Of a DNA stretch of 64,000 nt, positions 37,928 to 45,410 are shown in pieces. This stretch comes from Streptantibioticus parmotrematis. Its GTDB lineage: Bacteria > Actinomycetota > Actinomycetes > Streptomycetales > Streptomycetaceae. The translations under genes were made by a program, and so were the position numbers. Below the pieces are notes generated by a model. That model had not been told where the DNA came from, did no database searches, and worked only from the letters and a program-made list of their open reading frames with translations. Every line of letters starts with the position of its first letter. The stretch's first letter is position 1. The stretch spans positions 167,321 through 231,320 of the forward strand of contig NZ_JAINVZ010000011.1 in NCBI RefSeq assembly GCF_019890615.1, given 5' to 3'.

Positions 37928-38560
37928 TCAAGCCCCCAGCACGAGTTCGTACGCGTCCCGCAGATCGCGTCCCGCGTACGACAACGTGGCGATATCGCTG
38001 ACGTTGTAGTCGCCGTTGACCGCGACCGAGGTGGCGACCACCCGGAAGAGCGCGGCGTCCGACATCGAATCCCCGTAGGCCACGCAGTCTGCGCGCGTGA
38101 CGCCGTAATCGGCGCACAACCGGTCCGCGATACGTACCTTCGACTCCGGATGCAGAATCCCGGACTCGTCCAGCGGGACTCCGCGGAAAGGAAGTTCGGG
38201 AAAACGCCCGCCGAACGTGGCGTGCGCACCCCATGGCAGCAGATGCCGTACGAAGAACTCCGGCGACAGCGAGATGACCACGCAGTACTCGCCGCGCGCG
38301 CGGATGTCGGCCCACACCTCGCGGATGCCGGCCAGCCAGGGCGAGGCGGCGAAGGCCTCGGCGACGAGTTCCGCGGTGAGGTTCTGCCACAGCTCGTACG
38401 CCCGCCGTGCGTAGTGCGGTGAATCGATCCGGCCGGCCGCGAAGGCGGCGTCCAGGCCGCGGAACTCCTCCACCAGGCCCAGCTTCCTGGCCAGTTCGAC
38501 GTTGGCCGACGAACCGTGCAGCAGCGTCCCGTCCATGTCGAACAGATGAAGTCTTCCCAT
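37928..38560 (-). CDS. HAD-IB family phosphatase (SerB-like)
   Basis: 210 residues. Motif I LFDMDGTLL, motif II VVISLSPEFF, and motif III/IV DCVAYGDSMSDAALFRVV define a HAD hydrolase of subclass IB with a small helical cap. Phosphoserine or another small phosphomonoester is a plausible substrate. AGGGGCACG precedes the ATG at 38560. Two DnaA-box sequences lie 86-116 bp upstream. Confidence 0.84.
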   Translation of the reverse strand: MGRLHLFDMDGTLLHGSSANVELARKLGLVEEFRGLDAAFAAGRIDSPHYARRAYELWQNLTAELVAEAFAASPWLAGIREVWADIRARGEYCVVISLSPEFFVRHLLPWGAHATFGGRFPELPFRGVPLDESGILHPESKVRIADRLCADYGVTRADCVAYGDSMSDAALFRVVATSVAVNGDYNVSDIATLSYAGRDLRDAYELVLGA

Positions 38561-38645
38561 CGTGCCCCTCCCCGCCGCCCGTCCGGCCCCTCCCCGGGGA
38601 ACCGCCCGGGCGTAGCCCCCGCGTCCGCGTGCTTGTCGGCGCACC

Positions 38646-38654
38646 TTATCCACA
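38646..38654 (+). promoter_or_regulatory. DnaA box
   Basis: TTATCCACA, a perfect match to the general DnaA box. It pairs with a second box 13 bases further on. Confidence 0.65.
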
Positions 38655-38667
38655 CCTCTGGTCCGGG

Positions 38668-38676
38668 TTGTCCACA
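38668..38676 (+). promoter_or_regulatory. DnaA box
   Basis: TTGTCCACA, the preferred Streptomyces DnaA box, in the same direction as the one at 38646; centres are 22 bp apart (two helical turns). Confidence 0.7.
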
Positions 38677-38718
38677 GGGCCGCCCTCGACGTCGGCGGCA
38701 CGGTCTACCGTCGAGGAC

Positions 38719-39024
38719 ATGAGCATCCGCATCGGTGAACCGGCCGAACGCGCGGACACGACCGCCCGCGCGCCACGGCACCACGATGAGCCGGGCCCGC
38801 TGCCCGGACGACCCGGCGACCACGGCGGCGTACGGCGCCGCCGTGGCGTCCGACCCGCCTGCGCCGGCGATCTCTTCGGACGTTCAGGTGGAGGGCTGAT
38901 ACCGGTTCAACGATGCCGACCGCATGACCACGGGGCAAATCCCGCTGACCACGGGGCGAATCCCCCTGATCGCGGGAGCGTCGGACGCCGACCGGCGTCG
39001 CCCGCCGCGCGTGGGCCACACTGA
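38719..39024 (+). other. Possible small or degraded open frame
   Basis: An ATG at 38719 sits behind GAGGA and eight bases after TACCGT, and opens a 101-codon frame beginning MSIRIGEPAERADTTARAP. Codon use looks coding for about 33 codons. After that another frame (to the TGA at 38897) reads better. It may be a frameshifted remnant or simply a promoter-proximal fortuitous frame. No homologue is recognised. Confidence 0.25.
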
Positions 39025-39028
39025 GGAG

Positions 39029-39886
39029 GTGACGAGTGACGACGGCGACGGCGACGCCGGGAGGCCGGACGCGGGTGGGGAGGACGCCGGGCCGCCCGGT
39101 GCGGAGGGCCTGACCGTGGGCCGGGCGGCGGCGCTGGTCGGGGTCAGCGTGAAGACGCTGCACCACTGGGACGCGATCGGGCTGCTGTCTCCGAGCGAGC
39201 GGACCCTCGCCGGATACCGGGTGTACTGCGGTGACGACATCGCGCGGTGCCACCGGATCCTCGTCTACCGCGAACTGGGCTTTCCGCTCGCCGAGATCGG
39301 CCGTGTCCTCGACGACCCGGGCGCCGACGCGCGCGAGCACCTGCGGCGGCAGCGCACCCTGCTGGTGGAGCGCGTCTCACGGCTGAACGCGGTGATCGAC
39401 GCAGTCGACCGGATGCTGGCGGCGACAGGCGGCGGCATCCGGTTGTCGCCCCGGGAGCAGGTCGAGATCTTCGGCGCCGACTGGCAGCCCGCGTGGGTGG
39501 AGGAGGCCGAGGAGCGCTGGGGCGGCACCGCGCAGTGGGCGCAGTACGCCGAACGGGCCGCGGAGCTGTCGCCGCAGGACTGGCGACGGATCGCGGCCGC
39601 CACCCACGCGTTGGACGCCGACCTGGCCTCCGCACGACGCTCGGGTGCCGCTCCCGGCTCCGACGCGGCGAACGCGCTGGCGGAGCGACACCGCGCCCTG
39701 ATGTCCACGTACTTCGACTGCACGCACGCGATGCAGGTATGCCTGGGGCGGATGTTCGTCGACGACCCCCGGTACGCCGCGCACTACGACCGGGTCGAAC
39801 CGGGGCTGGCCGTCTGGCTGCGGGACGCGATCTTCGCGAACGCCCGGGCGCACGGGGTGGACCCGGCCTCCGCGAAGTGGCGGTGA
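39029..39886 (+). CDS. MerR-family regulator with TipAS-like ligand domain
   Basis: About 285 residues. After a disordered leader, LTVGRAAALVGVSVKTLHHWDAIGLLSPS is the MerR winged helix. A dimerisation coiled coil and a C-terminal TipAS-type domain (QAWVEE-like WQPAWVEEAEERWG, CLGRMFVDDPRYAAHYD) follow; TipAS binds thiopeptide antibiotics in TipA. The start is uncertain: GTG 39029 directly abuts GAGGAG, and GTG 39116 would begin at the helix-turn-helix. It probably controls the adjacent DUF2268 gene through the 39944-39960 dyad. Confidence 0.82.
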   Translation: MTSDDGDGDAGRPDAGGEDAGPPGAEGLTVGRAAALVGVSVKTLHHWDAIGLLSPSERTLAGYRVYCGDDIARCHRILVYRELGFPLAEIGRVLDDPGADAREHLRRQRTLLVERVSRLNAVIDAVDRMLAATGGGIRLSPREQVEIFGADWQPAWVEEAEERWGGTAQWAQYAERAAELSPQDWRRIAAATHALDADLASARRSGAAPGSDAANALAERHRALMSTYFDCTHAMQVCLGRMFVDDPRYAAHYDRVEPGLAVWLRDAIFANARAHGVDPASAKWR

Positions 39887-39938
39887 CGGCTCTCCGGCCG
39901 GTGATCGTCACCCGCGGCTTGACCCTCCTGCGATCGGC

Positions 39939-39969
39939 TTGACCCTCCTGCGACAGGAGGCCCTACGGT
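39939..39969 (+). promoter_or_regulatory. MerR-type promoter with operator dyad in a 19-bp spacer
   Basis: TTGACC (39939-39944) and TACGGT (39964-39969) are 19 bases apart, the long spacer typical of MerR-activated promoters. The spacer contains the perfect dyad CCTCCTG-CGA-CAGGAGG (39944-39960). CGGCTTGACCCTCCTGCGA occurs twice, at 39915 and 39935. The -10 ends only eight bases before the ATG at 39978, implying a leaderless mRNA. Confidence 0.75.
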
Positions 39970-39977
39970 CGCGGCCC

Positions 39978-40868
39978 ATGAAGATCGTTGTGCACGACAC
40001 CGCGTCCGCCATGACCGACCTGCTGGGCCTGCCGCTCGCGCGGCGGCCCGACGCCCTGCGCCAGATGCTCGCCCCGCTTCAGAACGTGATGCCCGCGAAC
40101 GCCGGTATCGACCTGGTCGCCGCCCACAGCGGCGCGGGCAGCGGCTTCCGCGTCGACCGCGACGACCCGCGCTACCTGCCGGCGCTGGACCGCATGCGGG
40201 AGGCAGGCGTGTGGGACGACGTCGAGGCCTCCCTCGGCGCCGCGTGGGAGCGGATCGCCGACGCGGTCCCGGGGGTCGGGCACGCCGACACCGTGCACGT
40301 CGCCGTGGTGCTCGGCGATCCCGACGACGAACACCTGGTGGAGCGCAGCGGGGGCTGCTTCGGCCTGGGCGGCATCCCCGGCGCGATCCTGCTGGTCGTG
40401 TGGCCCACCGGGACGAGCCTGCGCCACGTCGGCCACACCGCCGCGCACGAACTGCACCACAACGTGCGCTACGCCAACGTGCGATGGGACCCGGTGAACG
40501 TCACGGTCGGCGAACACGTCGTCGCCGAAGGCCTGGCCGAGGCGTTCGTGCGCGAGCTTGCGGGCGAGCAGGCCATGGGCCCGTGGTCGAGGAGCCTGAC
40601 CGGCGCCGGACTCGACCGCGCCTACGAGAGGATCACGGCCGACATCGACGTGGCGGGCATGCGGAACCTCACCGCGTACGTCCTGGGCGACGCGACCGCA
40701 CGCCGCATGGGGCAGCCGACGGTGGGCCTTCCGGACTTCGCGGGCTACCCGGTCGGCCTGCGCGTCGTGGACGCCCACCTGGCCGCGACCGGCCTGACCG
40801 CCGCCGCGAGCACGGCGCTGCCGGCACGCGAGATCCTGGCCAACGCGGGCATCACGACCGGCGCCTGA
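39978..40868 (+). CDS. DUF2268 putative zinc protease
   Basis: 296 residues. HTAAHELHHNVRYA supplies the HExxH-like variant HELHH with the zinc-ligand pattern of the DUF2268 family, and VVAEGLAEAFVRELAG supplies a downstream Glu. No signal peptide is seen, so it is probably cytosolic. Substrate is unknown. A MerR-type promoter immediately upstream suggests induction by the adjacent TipA-like regulator. Its 3' end overlaps the convergent NmrA-like gene by 17 bp. Confidence 0.8.
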   Translation: MKIVVHDTASAMTDLLGLPLARRPDALRQMLAPLQNVMPANAGIDLVAAHSGAGSGFRVDRDDPRYLPALDRMREAGVWDDVEASLGAAWERIADAVPGVGHADTVHVAVVLGDPDDEHLVERSGGCFGLGGIPGAILLVVWPTGTSLRHVGHTAAHELHHNVRYANVRWDPVNVTVGEHVVAEGLAEAFVRELAGEQAMGPWSRSLTGAGLDRAYERITADIDVAGMRNLTAYVLGDATARRMGQPTVGLPDFAGYPVGLRVVDAHLAATGLTAAASTALPAREILANAGITTGA

Positions 40869-41835
40869 CGACGCCTCCCGTCCACCCGGTGCCTCCCGCC
40901 CGGCCGGTGCCTCCCGTCCATCCGGTGCGGCGCAGCCAGTCCTCGAAGGTCATCAGGGCGGGGTGCAGGCGGCGCAGGAGGCCGATGTCCCGGTCCCGGG
41001 CGTAGAGATCACGGTCGGCGAAGAACCGGAACATCGCCGCGTAGTCGTGGCCGAAGTCGGGGACGGCGGCGCGCAGGTCGTCGTGCGGCATCGGGAGGTA
41101 GGTGCTGGGGGTGCCGGTGACCCGCGCGAAGGTGGCGGCGATCTCGTCGCCGGTGAGGCTGTCGCCGATCACCGCGAGGTCGCGGGCGCCCCAGGACTGC
41201 CAGTTGCCGAACATGTGACCGGCGAACCAGGCGATGTCGTCGAGGGCGACGAGCGGGTAGCGGGCGGCGCCGAGAGGGAGCCTGAAGGTCAGGCCGCCCC
41301 GGCCGTCCGGTCGCGGGGTGAGTCGGTCCCGCAGGTTCTCGAAGTACGGCGCGGTGGTCAGTACCGAGACGTGGTCCGTGTACCAGCCGCCGGTCTCCTT
41401 GCGGAGCATTTCCTCCGACCGCATCAGGTCGATGTGGGCGGCGACGGCGGCCTTGCCGTCGAAGTGCGGGACAGGGTGGCCGGTCAGGGACACCGCGCTG
41501 TCCAACGAGGACCAGACGAAGCGCTCCACGCCGGCCCGCTCCGCGGCGGCCAGCAGGTGCAGCCCTTGCCGGTACTCGCCCACGGCGCTGCCCGTCGCGA
41601 AGAAGTCGGTGTTGGCGAACACGCGGTCGGCCTTCCCCATCAGGGCCTCCAGCGCCGCCGGGTCGGAGCGGACCAGCCGCACGCGGTCGGGCGCGGTGGC
41701 GGCGAGTTCGGTGGCGTGGGCGGACTCCGGATGGCGGGTGGGGACGGTGACGGTGGCGTCGGTGGTGGCCAGCAGGTGGTGGATCACGTGGCTGCCCATG
41801 GCTCCGGTGCCGCCGACGACGAGGACGTGGGTCAT
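40852..41835 (-). CDS. NmrA/SDR-family NAD(P)-binding protein
   Basis: 327 residues. VLVVGGTGAMGSHVIHHLL is the Rossmann GxxGxxG motif. RFVWSSLDS and the following substrate region fit atypical short-chain dehydrogenases of the NmrA/HSCARG group, often redox sensors or quinone reductases. The last 20 residues are a Thr/Gly/Trp repeat (TGWTGGTGRAGGTGWTGG) coded where the gene overlaps its convergent neighbour. It lies just downstream of the deacetylase gene on the same strand. Confidence 0.8.
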   Translation of the reverse strand: MTHVLVVGGTGAMGSHVIHHLLATTDATVTVPTRHPESAHATELAATAPDRVRLVRSDPAALEALMGKADRVFANTDFFATGSAVGEYRQGLHLLAAAERAGVERFVWSSLDSAVSLTGHPVPHFDGKAAVAAHIDLMRSEEMLRKETGGWYTDHVSVLTTAPYFENLRDRLTPRPDGRGGLTFRLPLGAARYPLVALDDIAWFAGHMFGNWQSWGARDLAVIGDSLTGDEIAATFARVTGTPSTYLPMPHDDLRAAVPDFGHDYAAMFRFFADRDLYARDRDIGLLRRLHPALMTFEDWLRRTGWTGGTGRAGGTGWTGGVVRRRS

Positions 41836-41846
41836 GGCGTTCTTCC

Positions 41847-41935
41847 CTCGTGTGTCGGATCTCGTGTCTCAGATCTCATGTGTCGGATCTCGTGTATCGG
41901 ATCTGGTGTGTCGGATCTGGTGTGTCAGGACGTGT
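41847..41935. repeat. 12-16-bp tandem repeats at the deacetylase 3' end
   Basis: Six units of the type GTGT(A/C/G)TCGGATCT(C/G) run from the gap into the last codons of the polysaccharide deacetylase gene. They code its final residues and stop, which suggests slippage-driven change of the C-terminus. Confidence 0.7.
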
Positions 41936-42726
41936 TCGGCCGCCTGGGCGTGGGTGGCGACCCAGACGTCTCCGGACTCACGGATGTGGTCGAGGATCTG
42001 GCCGACCATGCCCGCCAGGAGCGGTCGGCCTCCGACGTGGGCGTGGACGGTCAGGTGGAAGACGCCTGGGCCGGGGGCGGCGAGCAACTGGTCCAGCAGC
42101 TCACGGTGCAGGTCGCGGTAGGCGTACGGGCCGGCCACGGCGTCGCGGACGTCGGAGTGGTCGCTGTGCATGAGGGAGACCACAGGACCGTGGGCGGTGG
42201 ACAGGACCTGCGGGAGGTCGTGGTCGGCGTGGTCGCCGGTCCAGCGGTAGCCGGCCTCGGCGAGCAAGCCGGCAGTGTGCCTCGAACCGGTGGCGCGCGG
42301 GCTCATCCACCCCGTCGGGCGGACACCGGTGACCCGGCGAAGGACGTCGGTGCAACGACCGATGGTGGCCCGCTCGGCAGCGACGTCGAGCAGCGCGGGC
42401 ACCACGTCCTGGGCCCAGGAGTGTGCGGCGATCTCGTGACCCGCCTCGTGCACGGCCAGAACGGTCTCGGGGTACCGCTCGGCCACCAGCCCGTTGACGC
42501 CGACGGTCGCGGGAAGGTCACCGAGGACGTCGAGCAGCCGCCAGATGCCGGTGGTGACGCCGTAGTCCACCCAGGAGGTGCTGTGCGGGTCGTCGACGCC
42601 GGGCAGCGGCCACGCCGCGGCCATCGGCGCGTAAGCGGGCCAGTGTCCTGGCGACCACAGCTCCAACGCGACAGTGACCAGCGCGACGACCTTCCGCCCA
42701 CCCGGCCACTCGGTCTCCGCCGTCAT
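41869..42726 (-). CDS. Polysaccharide deacetylase family protein (PuuE-like)
   Basis: 285 residues. VDDPHSTSWVDYG, AGHEIAAHSWAQDVVP and PRATGSRHTAGLLAEAGYRW resemble the NodB-fold deacetylases of the allantoinase/PuuE subgroup, with His and Asp metal ligands. There is no signal peptide, so a small cytosolic amide is more likely than cell-wall polymer. The C-terminal 20 residues (VLTHQIRHTRSDTRDPTHEI) are encoded by tandem repeats. It diverges from the HxlR gene. Confidence 0.75.
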   Translation of the reverse strand: MTAETEWPGGRKVVALVTVALELWSPGHWPAYAPMAAAWPLPGVDDPHSTSWVDYGVTTGIWRLLDVLGDLPATVGVNGLVAERYPETVLAVHEAGHEIAAHSWAQDVVPALLDVAAERATIGRCTDVLRRVTGVRPTGWMSPRATGSRHTAGLLAEAGYRWTGDHADHDLPQVLSTAHGPVVSLMHSDHSDVRDAVAGPYAYRDLHRELLDQLLAAPGPGVFHLTVHAHVGGRPLLAGMVGQILDHIRESGDVWVATHAQAAEHVLTHQIRHTRSDTRDPTHEI

Positions 42727-42864
42727 CCGGTCCCTGCCCTCATGCGGTCTCCGCCCTCATCCGGTCCTGCCCTCATGCCGTCCCCCTGCTCGGTGGCTTC
42801 CGTCGTGGACGCTAGTGAGGCGTTGGGTACCTCCAGGTTCCTGGCAGCGGGCTACCGTCGGGGC

Positions 42865-43215
42865 ATGCGTGAGTACTCCGGCAGCGTCTTCCTCGCCGAC
42901 TGCCCGGCTCGGCTGGCGATCGAGATCATCGCCGACAAGTGGGCGGTGGTCGTGCTGTTCGCGTTGAGCCGGGAAGCGTGCAGACACGGTGAACTGGTCG
43001 ACCTGATCGGCGGAGTCTCACGGAAGGTGCTGACCCAGACGCTGCGCCGATTGCAGGGGTACGGCCTGGTCGACCGCCACGCCGGGGCCGGGAGGACCGA
43101 CTACGCGCTGACGGATCTGGGCCGGACGCTGGTGGAGCCGATCGCCGTGCTGACCGAGTGGGCTCACGAACACGGCGCTAGCGTGGCGGAGTTCCAGGAG
43201 TCCAGGACTGGCTGA
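42865..43215 (+). CDS. HxlR-family transcriptional regulator
   Basis: 116 residues. DCPARLAIEIIADKWAVVVLFAL includes the conserved N-terminal Cys, followed by the winged helix GGVSRKVLTQTLRRLQGYGLV. HxlR proteins sense aldehydes, quinones or oxidants, often through that Cys. It is divergent from the deacetylase-NmrA pair and may control it. TACCGT at 42854 could be its -10. Confidence 0.85.
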   Translation: MREYSGSVFLADCPARLAIEIIADKWAVVVLFALSREACRHGELVDLIGGVSRKVLTQTLRRLQGYGLVDRHAGAGRTDYALTDLGRTLVEPIAVLTEWAHEHGASVAEFQESRTG

Positions 43216-43320
43216 CCGGCGACTGTCTGATCGGCGACTGGCTGACGTGCTGCTGCCTGACCGGTGACCGGTGACCGGCGGCTAGCTGACGTGCTGCTGT
43301 CTGATCGGCGACCGTCTGAC
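43216..43320. repeat. Degenerate short repeats after the HxlR gene
   Basis: CTGATCGGCGAC-like and GGCTGACGTGCTGCTG-like units alternate, including a 33-base imperfect direct repeat near 43238 and 43281. There is no gene in 43216-43353. Confidence 0.6.
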
Positions 43321-43353
43321 CTGCGCGGGGCCGCTCGGAGCCTTCCCGGCTGC

Positions 43354-44286
43354 CTACACCGGTCGGTGTGGCTTCTCGGGCGCGCCGACACTGTGCGCGT
43401 GCGGCGCCCTGCTGTCGCTCGCCTGCCGGAGCAGCGCGAGGGCCTCCTCGGACGAGGAGCCGGCGGGGGTTGTGCACACGATGAGCGCCTGCTCCGGTGA
43501 ACGGGCGATCGACAGTGTCTGCTGTGTCACCGTCACCGTGCCGACGAGGGGATGGCGCAGCTCGTAGGCCGCGGCATCGCACGGCGCCACACGGTGGTCG
43601 CCCCACAGCGCGACGAACTGCGGGCTCTTCATCGTCAGTTCGCCGATCAGTTCCGCGAGCAGCGGGTCCTCCGGATGCCTGCCGACGGCGACGCGCAGGT
43701 TGCCCACCACGGCGCGCGCCTTGCGCTTCCAGTCCGCGTACAGCTCCTGGCAGTGCGGGTCCAGGAACAGCATCCGGCTCATGTTCGGGCGTCGTGCCGG
43801 GTCTTCCGGGTCCAGGAAGTCCAGGTGCCCGGCCAGCAGGGCATGCCCGAGGGTGTTCCAGGCCAGCACGTCCGTACGGCGGCCGAGCACCATCGCCGGG
43901 ACGCCGTCCACGGAACGAAGGAGGTCGCGTGTTTCGTCGGCGAGCTTCTCGGGGCGCGGGCGGCGCGGCCGGGGCACGCGGCGGGCGCCACTGGCGAGCC
44001 GGTCGAGGTGCTCGCGCTCGTGGTCGTCGAGCAGGAGAGCGCGGGCGATCGCGTCGAGGACCTCGGCCGAGGCCCCGCGGGACCGGCCCTGTTCCAGCCG
44101 TGTGTAGTACGATACGCTGACGCCCGCCAACTGGGCCAGTTCCTCGCGCCGGAGCCCGGCCACCCGCCTGCGGGGGCCGAGGTCGCGCAGGCCGACGTCC
44201 GCGGGGCGCAGCCGCGCCCGGCGGGCTTGGAGGAAGGCGCCGAGCGGGCCGGGTCCGTTCATCACCCCGGTACCGGGTCCGTTCAT
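43354..44286 (-). CDS. XRE-family regulator with MmyB-like C-terminal domain
   Basis: 310 residues. RRRVAGLRREELAQLAGVS followed by VSYYTRLEQGRSRGAS is the helix-turn-helix. The second half (GVPAMVLGRRTDVLAWNTLG, MLFLDPHCQELYADW) matches the MmyB-like ligand-binding domain of many Streptomyces regulators. Two ATG codons 24 bases apart (44286 and 44262) lie in a direct repeat, so the first eight residues are duplicated. It is divergent from the metallo-beta-lactamase-fold gene and probably regulates it. Confidence 0.83.
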   Translation of the reverse strand: MNGPGTGVMNGPGPLGAFLQARRARLRPADVGLRDLGPRRRVAGLRREELAQLAGVSVSYYTRLEQGRSRGASAEVLDAIARALLLDDHEREHLDRLASGARRVPRPRRPRPEKLADETRDLLRSVDGVPAMVLGRRTDVLAWNTLGHALLAGHLDFLDPEDPARRPNMSRMLFLDPHCQELYADWKRKARAVVGNLRVAVGRHPEDPLLAELIGELTMKSPQFVALWGDHRVAPCDAAAYELRHPLVGTVTVTQQTLSIARSPEQALIVCTTPAGSSSEEALALLRQASDSRAPHAHSVGAPEKPHRPV

Positions 44287-44424
44287 CACCCCAGTATTCG
44301 GTGCGGGGCCCGGTCCCAGCCACACCCTGTGAGGGGTGGGACAACCCGGGAGTGGTGCGTGCCCGCCCGGGTGTCCAGGCTCGGTCCCGTTCGGCAACGT
44401 ACTCAAGACCCGAGGACGGATCGC

Positions 44425-45351
44425 ATGGATCGCGTGGATCACAGCCCGGAGCAGATCACCCTCGGCGACGTCACCGTCAGCCGTGTCAAGGAGTTCTACG
44501 GCTCGTCGGAGCTGTCGCCGGGCCAGTTCTTCCCCGACGGCCCCCACAGCTCGTGGGAGGAGCACCGCGACTGGCTGGCACCCGACTTCTGGAACCCGCG
44601 GACGAACGAGTGCCGCACGGCGATCCAGACCTGGCTGTTGCGCAGCGAGGGGCGCACGATCCTCGTCGACACCGGCGTGGGCAACCACAAGGACCGGCCC
44701 TACGCGCCGGTGTGGAGCCGCCTGGACACGGACTACCTCGACCACCTGGCCGCCGCCGGGCTGCGTCCCGAGGACGTCGACATCGTGGTCAACACCCACC
44801 TGCACATCGACCACGTCGGCTGGAACACCCGTCTCGACGGCCGTTCCTGGGTGCCGACCTTCCCGAACGCCACGTACCTGATGCCCCTGCGGGACTTCGA
44901 GTTCTGGGACCCGGCCAACGAGAACAGGACCGTGCTGGGCCGCGGGAACCAGAACGTCTTCGAGGACAGCGTCGCGCCGGTCCACCAGGCGGGACTCACC
45001 CACTTGTGGGACGGGACGTACCGGATCGACAAGAACCTGCGTCTCGATCCCGCTCCCGGGCACACTCCCGGATCGTCCGTGCTCACCCTTGAGTCCGGCG
45101 GCGATCGGGCCTTGTTCGTCGGGGACTTGGTGCACACCGCGCTGCAGATCGCGGAGCCGGACACCAACTCCTGCTTCTGCGAGGACCCGGCGGAATCCCG
45201 AGCCACCCGGCACAAGCTGCTCGGCCGCGCCGCCGAGGGCAACGCGCTCGTCCTCCCGGCGCACTTCGGCGGCCGAGGCGCCTTCGAGGTCGCCCGCAGC
45301 GGCTCGAAGTTCGCGATCAAGGGGTGGGCGGGCTTCTCCCGTATGTCCTGA
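44425..45351 (+). CDS. Metallo-beta-lactamase-fold hydrolase
   Basis: 308 residues. NTHLHIDHVGWN is the HxHxDH zinc motif, PAPGHTPGS carries the next His, and FVGDLVHTALQ and LPAHFGG complete the site. Relatives include quorum-quenching lactonases and glyoxalase-type hydrolases; the substrate is not determinable. GAGGAC precedes the ATG. Its stop overlaps an in-frame ATG of the esterase gene (TGATG), so the two may be coupled. Confidence 0.85.
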   Translation: MDRVDHSPEQITLGDVTVSRVKEFYGSSELSPGQFFPDGPHSSWEEHRDWLAPDFWNPRTNECRTAIQTWLLRSEGRTILVDTGVGNHKDRPYAPVWSRLDTDYLDHLAAAGLRPEDVDIVVNTHLHIDHVGWNTRLDGRSWVPTFPNATYLMPLRDFEFWDPANENRTVLGRGNQNVFEDSVAPVHQAGLTHLWDGTYRIDKNLRLDPAPGHTPGSSVLTLESGGDRALFVGDLVHTALQIAEPDTNSCFCEDPAESRATRHKLLGRAAEGNALVLPAHFGGRGAFEVARSGSKFAIKGWAGFSRMS

Positions 45352-45410
45352 TGTCCCCTCCAGAGCTGTTGTGGCCCCTCAGCGAGCTGATGTCCCCCTC
45401 CAGAGAGCTG

